The notes under the pieces: model-generated
Seen by the model: only the letters and a program-made list of their open reading frames with translations
The model's database searches: none
What the model was told of the DNA's origin: nothing
In this document: piece by piece, positions 16,841-24,820 of the stretch
Layout of the letters: every line of letters starts with the position of its first letter
How positions within the stretch are numbered: the first letter of the stretch is position 1
Program-made: the position numbers and the translations under genes
NCBI RefSeq assembly: GCF_016757755.1
Contig: NZ_CP068437.1
Span: 1,612,001 to 1,676,000, forward strand
From: Shewanella sp. KX20019
GTDB lineage: Bacteria > Pseudomonadota > Gammaproteobacteria > Enterobacterales > Shewanellaceae
Length of the DNA: 64,000 nucleotides
Direction of reading: 5' to 3'

Positions 16841-17592
16841 TGAAGATTTTAATTAGTAACGATGATGGTGTAAACGCCGAAGGTATCGTGGCTTTAACCG
16901 ATGCGTTGAAGCAGGTTGCAGAAACATTAACCGTTGGCCCAGACCGTAACTGCTCAGGTGCGAGCAATTCCCTGACCTTGACGAATCCACTGCGGCTGAA
17001 TAAGTTAGACAATGGTTATATCTCCGTCAGTGGCACTCCAACGGATTGCGTGCATCTCGCTATTAGAGAGCTGTATCAAGATGAGCCTGACATGGTGGTG
17101 TCTGGGATCAATGCAGGCGCTAACATGGGTGATGACACTCTATACTCTGGCACCGTTGCTGCTGCAATGGAGGGACGCTTCTTAGGTTTTCCTGCGATCG
17201 CTATCTCACTAGTAGGCTCGGAGTTAAAGCATTACCAGACGGCAGCTCATTTTGCGTTGAAAATTGTTAAAGGCTTACAAAAACAGCCTATAGCACAAGA
17301 TAAAATTTTAAATATTAATGTACCAGATCTCCCCGTTGCAGATATTAAAGGCATTAAGATCACCCGATTGGGTGCTAGGCATCGAGCGGAGGGGATGATT
17401 AAGACACAAGATCCTGCGGGTAAAGAGATATTTTGGTTAGGCCCACCAGGCGATCAACAAGATGCGAGCGACGGCACCGACTTTTATGCAGTAGCCAACG
17501 GCTATGTTTCGATAACGCCTTTGACAGTTGACTTAACCGCTTTTGAGCAGCTACCAGCAATGACGACTTGGTTAGAAACCATAACCTTGTAA
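16840..17592 (+). CDS. surE: 5'/3'-nucleotidase SurE
   Basis: SurE is a divalent-metal nucleotidase and exopolyphosphatase linked to stationary-phase survival. The 250-residue protein starts MKILISNDDG, with the metal-binding Asp8-Asp9 pair, and continues with PDRNCSGASNSLT, VSGTPTDCVHLA and the SGINAGANMGDDTLYSGTVAAAMEG core. It overlaps truD by 1 bp and precedes pcm, which acts in the same survival pathway. Confidence 0.97.
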   Translation: MKILISNDDGVNAEGIVALTDALKQVAETLTVGPDRNCSGASNSLTLTNPLRLNKLDNGYISVSGTPTDCVHLAIRELYQDEPDMVVSGINAGANMGDDTLYSGTVAAAMEGRFLGFPAIAISLVGSELKHYQTAAHFALKIVKGLQKQPIAQDKILNINVPDLPVADIKGIKITRLGARHRAEGMIKTQDPAGKEIFWLGPPGDQQDASDGTDFYAVANGYVSITPLTVDLTAFEQLPAMTTWLETITL

Positions 17593-17669
17593 ACAGATAA
17601 CTTATGCCTTTCTAAAATTTTCTGGAAGGGTTGACGACATATAACTTAATACTATTGGAACCGTTATTT

Positions 17670-18305
17670 ATGAACCGGGTCGCCTCAACATCAGCTTTGA
17701 ACCTTGCAAGAAGTCTGTATGAAGCTGGTATTCGCCAAGAGTCAGTCTTAAAAGCGGTGGCTAATACACCTAGAGAGCAGTTTCTAGATGCTGCATTGGG
17801 GCATAAAGCCTATGAAAATACTGCGTTGCCAATTGGTCAAGGCCAGACAATATCTCAACCTTACATAGTGGCACGGATGACCGAGATTTTATTGCAAAGT
17901 CAACCGAATAAGGTGCTAGAAATAGGTACTGGTTCAGGTTATCAAGCGGCGATATTAGCGCAATTAGTACCACAGTTATGTACCGTTGAACGGATTAAGA
18001 GCCTACAGATCCAAGCAAGACAACGTCTAAAAAAGCTTGATCTGCATAATATTGCTTTTAAATATGGAGACGGCTGGCAAGGCTGGTCGAGTAAAGGGCC
18101 CTATGATGCAATTATGGTGACGGCTGCAGCTGCGAGTGTACCTAATGCCTTGATAGAGCAGCTAGTGGATGGTGGCGTGCTTGTTATTCCTGTTGGAGAG
18201 GCATCTCAGCAATTACTCAAAGTCACTCGAGTCGGTGAACAATATGAGTCAGAGGTGATAGAGTTTGTGCGATTTGTGCCATTAGTTAATGGCGAACTTG
18301 CTTAA
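17670..18305 (+). CDS. pcm: Protein-L-isoaspartate O-methyltransferase
   Basis: Pcm uses SAM to methylate isoaspartyl residues in aged proteins, starting their repair. I take the ATG at 17670 (MNRVASTSALN), giving 211 residues against 208 in E. coli, with GGAA nine bases upstream; an in-frame TTG at 17631 has a purine-rich sequence only one base away and would add a non-homologous tail. Motifs: LPIGQGQTISQPYIVARM, the SAM loop VLEIGTGSGYQAAIL, YGDGWQGW, and the C-terminal VRFVPLVNGELA. Confidence 0.96.
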   Translation: MNRVASTSALNLARSLYEAGIRQESVLKAVANTPREQFLDAALGHKAYENTALPIGQGQTISQPYIVARMTEILLQSQPNKVLEIGTGSGYQAAILAQLVPQLCTVERIKSLQIQARQRLKKLDLHNIAFKYGDGWQGWSSKGPYDAIMVTAAAASVPNALIEQLVDGGVLVIPVGEASQQLLKVTRVGEQYESEVIEFVRFVPLVNGELA

Positions 18306-18377
18306 CTGTTTGTTGTAGTCTTTGTCCGAAATTTTAAGTAACGGTCGCAGACTAGCGATTTGGGGTAGCCGAGTAAT

Positions 18378-19274
18378 ATGAAGTTTATTGCACACTTCTG
18401 TATCATTTTTGCTTTTACATTAACTGGCTGCAGCTTCCAATCTGAGCGCCCCGCACCAGTAGAATCCTTGAATTCCCCCATAAAGCCGAGTCACGACCGA
18501 GGCTCGATTACCAGTAGTCGATATAAAGTTAAACAGGGTGATACGCTGTACTCTATCTCCTGGGGGGCAAATAAAGATTTTGCTGCTGTTGCTCTGGTCA
18601 ATAATCTACGAAAGCCTTATACCATCTACCCTGGACAGGTATTGAGTCTTAGCTCTAAAAAAACTGTTACAAATACCAATAGTGCCAATAAACCGTCAAA
18701 AACGGCATATAAAGCACCAGTAAGTGCAACTGAAAGTAATAATAAACAAAGTGTTAGCGCTGAAAAGAACAGCGAGAAAGCAAGTCAGCCAGCGTCAAAA
18801 AAACAGCTTGATCAAGTCGCAAAGCCTGCGTATTCTGTAACAAGCGGTCAACAAGATGTTAACCGGGTTGTCCACAGGCAAGAGTCAACATTACCTAAAA
18901 AGGTAAGTCGGTGGTTCTGGCCAGTGAAAGGTAAAGTGATTGGAACTTTCTCAGCCAAAGAGCAGGGAAATAAAGGGATAAAGATCGCGGGTAATCGTGG
19001 TGATGCAATTAAAGCTGCTGCTAGTGGTAGAGTGGTTTATGCAGGAAGTGCACTACGAGGCTATGGTAATTTAGTTATTATTAAACACAGTGACGATTAT
19101 CTAAGTGCGTATGCACATGCTGATAAGATCTTAGTGAAAGAGAAGCAAGTTGTTAATGTTGGACAGACAGTTGCTGAAATGGGTAATACAGGCACTAATC
19201 GGGTCATATTACATTTTGAGATCCGTTATCATGGGAAGTCAGTAAACCCACTTAAATATTTGCCTAAGCAATAA
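18378..19274 (+). CDS. nlpD: LysM/M23-domain lipoprotein NlpD
   Basis: NlpD is the outer-membrane lipoprotein that activates the amidase AmiC at the division site. The 298 residues begin with a lipoprotein signal ending LTGC (Cys18), a LysM peptidoglycan-binding module at ~49-92 (YKVKQGDTLYSISWG), a low-complexity Ser/Lys/Ala linker (~95-165), and a LytM/M23 domain. That domain is degenerate: GIKIAGNRGDAIKA lacks the first zinc His and the second motif reads ILHFEIR, as expected for an activator rather than an enzyme. In E. coli the main rpoS promoter lies inside nlpD; the same is likely here since only about 75 bp separate the genes. Confidence 0.95.
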   Translation: MKFIAHFCIIFAFTLTGCSFQSERPAPVESLNSPIKPSHDRGSITSSRYKVKQGDTLYSISWGANKDFAAVALVNNLRKPYTIYPGQVLSLSSKKTVTNTNSANKPSKTAYKAPVSATESNNKQSVSAEKNSEKASQPASKKQLDQVAKPAYSVTSGQQDVNRVVHRQESTLPKKVSRWFWPVKGKVIGTFSAKEQGNKGIKIAGNRGDAIKAAASGRVVYAGSALRGYGNLVIIKHSDDYLSAYAHADKILVKEKQVVNVGQTVAEMGNTGTNRVILHFEIRYHGKSVNPLKYLPKQ

Positions 19275-19350
19275 TCGCTTAGGCTGCCAATTTGGCACAT
19301 CGGAGGATAGTAAAGTGCAGTAATTAAATATGAAATTTGGGAGATATATT

Positions 19351-20319
19351 ATGGGCAGAACTAATAATGCCGTTGTAGCAGAAGAACCTACAAACATTGC
19401 TGTAGAAGGATCTAAACTAGACCTTAGCAAAAAACAAGTTAAAGAAGCAGAGTTAGAGCAGCAAGTACAAGACGATTTACAGAAAAATCTCGATGCGACT
19501 CAACTGTATCTAGGTGAAATAGGATATTCCCCCCTTCTGAGCGCAGAAGAAGAGGTGTATTTCTCACGCAAGTCACTTAAAGGCTGTGACAAATCCCGTA
19601 ACCGCATGATCGAAAGTAACCTCAGATTAGTCGTAAAAATTGCTCGACGATATAACAACCGCGGCTTAGCGCTGCTTGATCTTATTGAAGAAGGCAATTT
19701 AGGCTTAATTCGTGCCGTAGAAAAGTTCGATCCTGAACGTGGTTTTAGATTCTCTACTTATGCCACTTGGTGGATTAGACAAACAATCGAACGAGCAATT
19801 ATGAATCAGACTCGTACGATTCGATTACCTATCCATGTCGTAAAAGAGCTTAACGTATACTTGCGTACAGCAAGAGAGTTGGCTCACAAATTAGACCATG
19901 AGCCCACCGCAGAAGAGATTGCAGAGAAACTCGATCTATCAAGCTGCGACGTCAGTCGTATGCTCAAATTAAATGAACGCATTACTTCAGTAGATACGCC
20001 GCTAGGCGGTGAAAGTGATAAAGCACTACTCGATGTCTTAGCTGATGATGACAATGTCGGACCTGATTATAAAGTTCAAGATGAAGACATGTCCAAGTCA
20101 GTAGTGAAATGGTTAGATGAACTTAATACTAAGCAAAGAGAGGTGTTAGCACGCCGATTTGGTTTATTAGGTTACGAGCCATCTACACTTGAAAATGTCG
20201 GAAAAGAGATTGGATTGACCCGTGAACGTGTTCGTCAGATCCAAGTCGAAGCGTTAAAGCGTTTAAAAGATTTGCTAGGCGCCCAAGGTCTATCTGTCGA
20301 GGCTATTTTTAGAGTGTAG
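19351..20319 (+). CDS. rpoS: RNA polymerase sigma factor RpoS
   Basis: RpoS is the general stress and stationary-phase sigma factor. I place the start at the ATG at 19351 (MGRTNNAVVAEE), with GGGAG seven bases upstream; an ATG 21 bp earlier overlaps that site. The 322 residues contain region 1.2 (DATQLYLGEIGYSPLLSAEEE), region 2 (IESNLRLVVKIARRY, NLGLIRAVEKFDPERGFRFS, TYATWWIRQTIERAIM), region 3, and region 4 with the HTH TLENVGKEIGLTRERVRQIQ. It ends in a terminator shared with mutS. Confidence 0.97.
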   Translation: MGRTNNAVVAEEPTNIAVEGSKLDLSKKQVKEAELEQQVQDDLQKNLDATQLYLGEIGYSPLLSAEEEVYFSRKSLKGCDKSRNRMIESNLRLVVKIARRYNNRGLALLDLIEEGNLGLIRAVEKFDPERGFRFSTYATWWIRQTIERAIMNQTRTIRLPIHVVKELNVYLRTARELAHKLDHEPTAEEIAEKLDLSSCDVSRMLKLNERITSVDTPLGGESDKALLDVLADDDNVGPDYKVQDEDMSKSVVKWLDELNTKQREVLARRFGLLGYEPSTLENVGKEIGLTRERVRQIQVEALKRLKDLLGAQGLSVEAIFRV

Positions 20320-20330
20320 AACCTTAAGAT

Positions 20331-20361
20331 AAAGAAAAGGCGCCATTGGCGCCTTTTCTTT
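20331..20361. terminator. Bidirectional terminator between rpoS and mutS
   Basis: AAAAGGCGCC and GGCGCCTTTT arms around an ATT loop (20335-20357), with A-rich sequence on the left and TTTTCTTTA on the right, so it can stop transcription from both converging genes. Confidence 0.9.
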
Positions 20362-20367
20362 ATCTAC

Positions 20368-22950
20368 TTAAATTGAAATCTTTTTCAATTGATAAAGATA
20401 ATCGAGCGCTTGTTTGGGCGTAAGTTCATCGGGATTGAGCTTATCAAGTGCCTCAATAACCGGTGATGTAGCTTGCGTTGGGAAACTGATCACTTGCTGC
20501 GCAGTCAGGTTACCGTTGTGTGATTGCTCCAGTGCCTGATCGCGGCTCTCTAAATGGTGAAGTTTTTGTTTCGCAGCGTTTATGACACTGTTTGGTACAC
20601 CGGCGAGCGCTGCCACCTGTAACCCGTAACTCCGGCTCGCAGGTCCCTCTTGCACTGCATGCATAAATACGATTGAATCACCATGTTCAACGGCATCTAG
20701 GTGCACATTTTCGACGTTATCCATCTGCTCAGGAAGCTGCGTTAGCTCAAAGTAATGGGTGGCGAATAGGGTCATCGCTTTGAGGTTATTGGCTAAATAT
20801 TCTGCCGCCGACCATGCTAATGATAAGCCGTCATAGGTAGATGTACCGCGGCCTATTTCATCCATTAAAACCAGGCTGCTTGGCGTAGCATTATGCAGGA
20901 TATTAGCCGTTTCGGTCATCTCTACCATAAAGGTTGACCGTCCTGATGCTAGATCATCAGAGGCACCAATTCGGGTAAATATCCTATCTACTGGCCCTAT
21001 CACCGCATGCGCCGCGGGAACATAACAACCAATATGCGCCATTAAAGTGATCAGTGCTATCTGCCTCATATAGGTAGACTTACCGCCCATGTTTGGACCG
21101 GTAACAATGAGCATTTTACGCTTGTCATCCAGTGTGACTGGATTGGCGATAAAGGGGCTTTGACTCACTTGCTCGACAACGGGGTGACGACCCGCTTCTA
21201 TATGTATTCCTGTAGAGTCAGATAATTGTGGGCAGGCATAGTTAAGCGTTTCGGCACGTTCTGCGAAGTTACACAAGACATCTAATTCTGCTGCTGCTTT
21301 GGCAAACTCTTGCAATTCATGTATTTTCGGCAGTAGTAGATCAAATAACTGTTCCCATAACTGCTTCTCTAATGCGAGTGCTTTACCTTGGCTTGAAAGG
21401 ACTTTTTCTTCATGTTCTTTTAGCTCCGCAATGATATAACGCTCAGTGTTTTTTAGGGTTTGACGGCGTTGGTAGCTAAGGGGAACCAGATCAGATTCAC
21501 GGCGACTGACCTCAATGTAGTAACCGTGGACTCGGTTGTAGCCGACTTTTAACGTCGATATCCCCGTTTGCTCTTTTTCTCGTGCCTCTAATTGGGCCAA
21601 GTAATCGGTAGCGCCCGCGCTTAGTACGCGCCACTCATCAAGCTCTGTATCATAACCATCACGTATTACACCGCCATCTCTAATAAGCATTGGTGGATTA
21701 TCGACGATTGCATTGGATAGTAATGCCAACTCTTCAGGGAATTCGCCTATAACCTGTGATAGATATTGAAGGTGTGGAACCGTTGTTGACTTAAGCGTTT
21801 GTTGCAGTTGCGGTAACAGACCTAATGCTTGGCGCAAGCGGGCAAAGTCTCTTGGGCGGGCATTACGAAGGGCGATACGAGCTGTGATCCGCTCAACATC
21901 ACCTAACGCTTTTAAGTCTTCAGCAAGAGTAAGGTAATAATCACTGCTGATTAACTCGGCAATAGATGACTGTCTAGCGTTAATCACTTGGTGATCACGT
22001 AGTGGCTGATGTAACCAACGTTGTAGCATACGGCTACCCATTGCTGTAACCGTGTTATCTAATACTGATGCTAACGTATTAGTTTGTCCGCCCTGTAGGT
22101 TGATTGTCAGCTCTAAATTACGACGTGTAGCAGCATCAAGTATAATGCTGTCAGCTTGGTTAAAACGCACAATTGAATTAATGTGTGGTAGTGCCGTACG
22201 CTGAGTATCCTTGACATACTGCATGAGGCAACCCGCAGCTTGCAGCGAAAGTCTTGCGTCTTCAATACCGAAACCCTTAAGGTCTTTGGTGCCAAATTGA
22301 GTTAGCAGTAAACGGTGGCAGGTATCAAAATCAAACTCCCACTCTGGGCGGCGGCGAGTGCCATTCATGCCTGCAATTAGGCTCATTTGTGAAAAGTCTT
22401 CGCTATAAAGCAATTCTGCTGGGTTGGTTCTCTGCAATTCAGCTTCTAGTGCTTCGATATTTGCCAGTTCTGTGACGACAAAACGGCCCGATGCGATATC
22501 GAGAGTTGCATAACCATAGCCGGTCTTGCCTTGATACAGTGCAGCAAGCAGATTATCTTGCCGCTCCTGCAACAACGCTTCATCAGTCAAAGTCCCTGGC
22601 GTAACGAGACGAACAACTTTGCGCTCAACCGGCCCTTTTGAAGTTGCAGGATCGCCCACTTGTTCACATATCGCGACTGACACCCGAAGTTGCACTAGTT
22701 TGGCTAAATAACCCTCTACAGCGTGGTAGGGGAGGCCCGCCATGGGGATCGGATCGCCACCGCTTTTTCCTCGTGCAGTTAACGATATACCAAGCAACTC
22801 AGAAGCGAGTTTGGCATCTTCGTAAAAAAGCTCGTAGAAGTCTCCCATACGATAAAACAACAACATATCTGGATGTTGTGCTTTTAGCGTCCAATATTGA
22901 CGCATCATAGGAGTGTGTTTTTCTAAGTTTTGCGGATCAATAGCAGTCAT
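20368..22950 (-). CDS. mutS: DNA mismatch repair protein MutS
   Basis: MutS recognises mismatches and small loops and recruits MutL. The 860 residues (E. coli 853) include the N-terminal mismatch-binding motif MGDFYELFYEDA with the Phe-x-Glu wedge, the core and clamp, the Walker A GPNMGGKSTYMRQ, Walker B region LVLMDEIGRGTSTYDG, the ATHYFELTQLPE segment, and a C-terminal tail (ELTPKQALDYLYQLKKI) that mediates tetramer contacts. It is convergent with rpoS and divergent from recA across ~320 bp. Confidence 0.98.
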   Translation of the reverse strand: MTAIDPQNLEKHTPMMRQYWTLKAQHPDMLLFYRMGDFYELFYEDAKLASELLGISLTARGKSGGDPIPMAGLPYHAVEGYLAKLVQLRVSVAICEQVGDPATSKGPVERKVVRLVTPGTLTDEALLQERQDNLLAALYQGKTGYGYATLDIASGRFVVTELANIEALEAELQRTNPAELLYSEDFSQMSLIAGMNGTRRRPEWEFDFDTCHRLLLTQFGTKDLKGFGIEDARLSLQAAGCLMQYVKDTQRTALPHINSIVRFNQADSIILDAATRRNLELTINLQGGQTNTLASVLDNTVTAMGSRMLQRWLHQPLRDHQVINARQSSIAELISSDYYLTLAEDLKALGDVERITARIALRNARPRDFARLRQALGLLPQLQQTLKSTTVPHLQYLSQVIGEFPEELALLSNAIVDNPPMLIRDGGVIRDGYDTELDEWRVLSAGATDYLAQLEAREKEQTGISTLKVGYNRVHGYYIEVSRRESDLVPLSYQRRQTLKNTERYIIAELKEHEEKVLSSQGKALALEKQLWEQLFDLLLPKIHELQEFAKAAAELDVLCNFAERAETLNYACPQLSDSTGIHIEAGRHPVVEQVSQSPFIANPVTLDDKRKMLIVTGPNMGGKSTYMRQIALITLMAHIGCYVPAAHAVIGPVDRIFTRIGASDDLASGRSTFMVEMTETANILHNATPSSLVLMDEIGRGTSTYDGLSLAWSAAEYLANNLKAMTLFATHYFELTQLPEQMDNVENVHLDAVEHGDSIVFMHAVQEGPASRSYGLQVAALAGVPNSVINAAKQKLHHLESRDQALEQSHNGNLTAQQVISFPTQATSPVIEALDKLNPDELTPKQALDYLYQLKKISI

Positions 22951-23141
22951 CGATTTGCTTTGCCTGTACTTTACTGCGGCGCATAGTGGCCATTAAACAA
23001 TTATGGCTGCAATCTTAGCAATTTTTTACCCATTTTAGTGGGTATTATTACAAGGAAATACTGGTAATTGAGTTATGTTTAGAGGTATTTCCAGCTATCT
23101 AGTTGTTTTTATGAGCTTAATAAAAAAATCTCGCACAGCAC

Positions 23142-23169
23142 TTGATACTGTATGATTGTACAGTATACT
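23142..23169 (+). promoter_or_regulatory. Predicted recA promoter
   Basis: TTGATA (23142-23147) and TATACT (23164-23169) with a 16-bp spacer. The spacer is the LexA box itself, so repressor and polymerase would exclude each other, as at E. coli recA. The leader to the recA ATG is about 90 nt. Confidence 0.82.
23148..23163 (+). promoter_or_regulatory. LexA (SOS) box of recA
   Basis: CTGTATGATTGTACAG, a near-consensus CTG-N10-CAG operator lying exactly between the -35 and -10 hexamers. Confidence 0.92.
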
Positions 23170-23268
23170 AGTTTCATATTGAGGCCCTAAAGAAGACATT
23201 AGAGTCGTCACCTAAATGATAATACAGTGCTGAAACTGTGTTAGCACTGTGATTCAAAGGACATAAAG

Positions 23269-24339
23269 ATGAAGAAGACTGATCCAAATAAAGAGAAAGC
23301 GTTAAATGCCGTTTTAGGTCAAATTGAAAAGCAATTTGGTAAAGGTTCAATTATGAAGTTGGGCGAAGATCGTTCGATGGACGTTGAAACGATCTCTACT
23401 GGCTCTCTATCTTTGGATGTGGCGTTGGGCGCCGGTGGCCTGCCAATGGGACGTATTTGTGAAATCTACGGTCCTGAATCTTCAGGTAAAACGACACTGA
23501 CTTTAGAAGTGATTGCTGCAGCGCAAAAGCAGGGTAAGACCTGTGCATTTATTGATGCTGAGCATGCCTTGGATCCTGTTTATGCACAAAAGCTAGGTGT
23601 TGATATTGATAACTTGCTTTGTTCACAACCTGATACTGGTGAGCAAGCGTTAGAGATTTGTGATGCATTGACTCGTTCTGGTGCCGTTGACGTTATTGTT
23701 GTCGATTCGGTAGCTGCGTTAACGCCAAAAGCTGAAATTGAAGGCGAAATTGGTGATTCTCACATGGGTCTAGCGGCACGTATGATGAGCCAGGCAATGC
23801 GTAAGCTTGCGGGTAACCTTAAGCAATCAAACACTTTGCTTATATTCATTAACCAAATTCGTATGAAAATTGGTGTGATGTTTGGTAATCCTGAAACCAC
23901 AACGGGTGGTAATGCACTTAAGTTTTACGCTTCTGTTCGTTTAGATATTCGTCGTATCGGTGCCATCAAGGACCGCGATGAAGTTATTGGTAACGAAACG
24001 CGAGTTAAAGTGGTTAAGAACAAAATCGCTGCTCCGTTTAAGCAAGCTGAATTCCAAATCCTTTATGGCAAAGGCATTAACAGCACTGGTGAGCTAGTTG
24101 ACCTAGGTGTTATTCATAAGTTAATCGAAAAATCAGGTGCTTGGTATGCATACAAGGGTAGCAAGATAGGCCAAGGCCGTGCCAATGCTGGAAAGTACTT
24201 AATTGAAAACCCAGAAGTCTCAGACGAGATTGAAACAGCTCTGCGTTCAATGTTGTTGAATAAAGGCGAAAAGATAGCACCTGATGCTGCTGACACCGCT
24301 GGTGATAATGTTGATTTAGAAACAGGCGAAGTGTTTTAA
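23269..24339 (+). CDS. recA: Recombinase RecA
   Basis: RecA forms the filament on single-stranded DNA that drives homologous recombination and LexA cleavage. The 356 residues show Walker A GPESSGKTTL, the FIDAEHALDP and VIVVDSVAALTPKAEIEG segments, DNA-binding loops L1 (GDSHMGLAARMMSQAMRK) and L2 (FINQIRMKIGVMFGNPETTT), and an acidic C-terminal tail (about residues 335-356). A GGA-containing ribosome-binding site precedes the ATG. It is monocistronic: a strong terminator follows and recX, commonly next in relatives, is absent. Confidence 0.98.
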   Translation: MKKTDPNKEKALNAVLGQIEKQFGKGSIMKLGEDRSMDVETISTGSLSLDVALGAGGLPMGRICEIYGPESSGKTTLTLEVIAAAQKQGKTCAFIDAEHALDPVYAQKLGVDIDNLLCSQPDTGEQALEICDALTRSGAVDVIVVDSVAALTPKAEIEGEIGDSHMGLAARMMSQAMRKLAGNLKQSNTLLIFINQIRMKIGVMFGNPETTTGGNALKFYASVRLDIRRIGAIKDRDEVIGNETRVKVVKNKIAAPFKQAEFQILYGKGINSTGELVDLGVIHKLIEKSGAWYAYKGSKIGQGRANAGKYLIENPEVSDEIETALRSMLLNKGEKIAPDAADTAGDNVDLETGEVF

Positions 24340-24375
24340 GTTCGTTTTTCAACAAACGTTTTAAATTAATTATTT

Positions 24376-24413
24376 AGGCTAGTTTAAAAATCATTTTTTA
24401 AGCTAGCCTTTTT
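24376..24413 (+). terminator. Rho-independent terminator after recA
   Basis: Fifteen-base arms (AGGCTAGTTTAAAAA at 24376-24390 and its complement ending 24409, one G:U pair) followed by TTTTTC. It lies 37 bp after the recA stop. Confidence 0.88.
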
Positions 24414-24415
24414 CT

Positions 24416-24550
24416 TTACAGCTCAGCCAGCAGTGCATATCGTGATAACGTTTGTAGTGCGCCGACATTCTCTTTCTCTATAAGAATCAATCCAAGCTCA
24501 AACCCCACTCTTCGTTTTTGCGATCTATACCTGGCCGCTGTTAAATGCAC
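24416..24550 (-). pseudogene. Short coding-like remnant or dispersed repeat, 44 codons
   Basis: On the reverse strand a GTG at 24550 opens 44 codons to a TAA at 24416. The peptide includes RYRSQKRRVGFELG and ENVGALQTLSRYALLAEL, which looks like real protein sequence rather than chance, but there is no ribosome-binding site, the frame is closed just upstream, and I do not recognise a domain. It stands where recX would be in relatives but does not resemble RecX. It may be the 3' end of a broken gene or part of an intergenic repeat. Confidence 0.3.
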
Positions 24551-24820
24551 TCGTTATCTATCGGTTAACTTTTCTGTGTGAACAAATACCTTTAGCTATG
24601 GGATACGCAAGTGGGTTGAAGTTATCGTTTACACCTTTATCTCTTTCAGCACTCATATATTTAAATGATCTGCTAATAACCATTTTATTTTTAGTGTCTA
24701 AGCAGTTTTGTACCTTCAGGGCTAGCTGTTAGTCATGACACTGCTTATAATGCTCTTCATAAAAATTTATCATTAGGCTCTTTTTTGGGCTAGTTGCACA
24801 ACCTAATTCAGGACGGTTTC
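24551..24820. other. Noncoding stretch upstream of alaS
   Basis: No open frame with a ribosome-binding site on either strand. A TATAAT hexamer at 24746-24751 could be the alaS -10, without a good -35 at the proper distance. No recX-like coding sequence can be read here in any frame. Confidence 0.55.

Noticed and set aside
24551..24820. Search for a frameshifted recX or an sRNA upstream of alaS
   Set aside because: No frame showed RecX-like sequence and no hairpin with T run was found in this piece.
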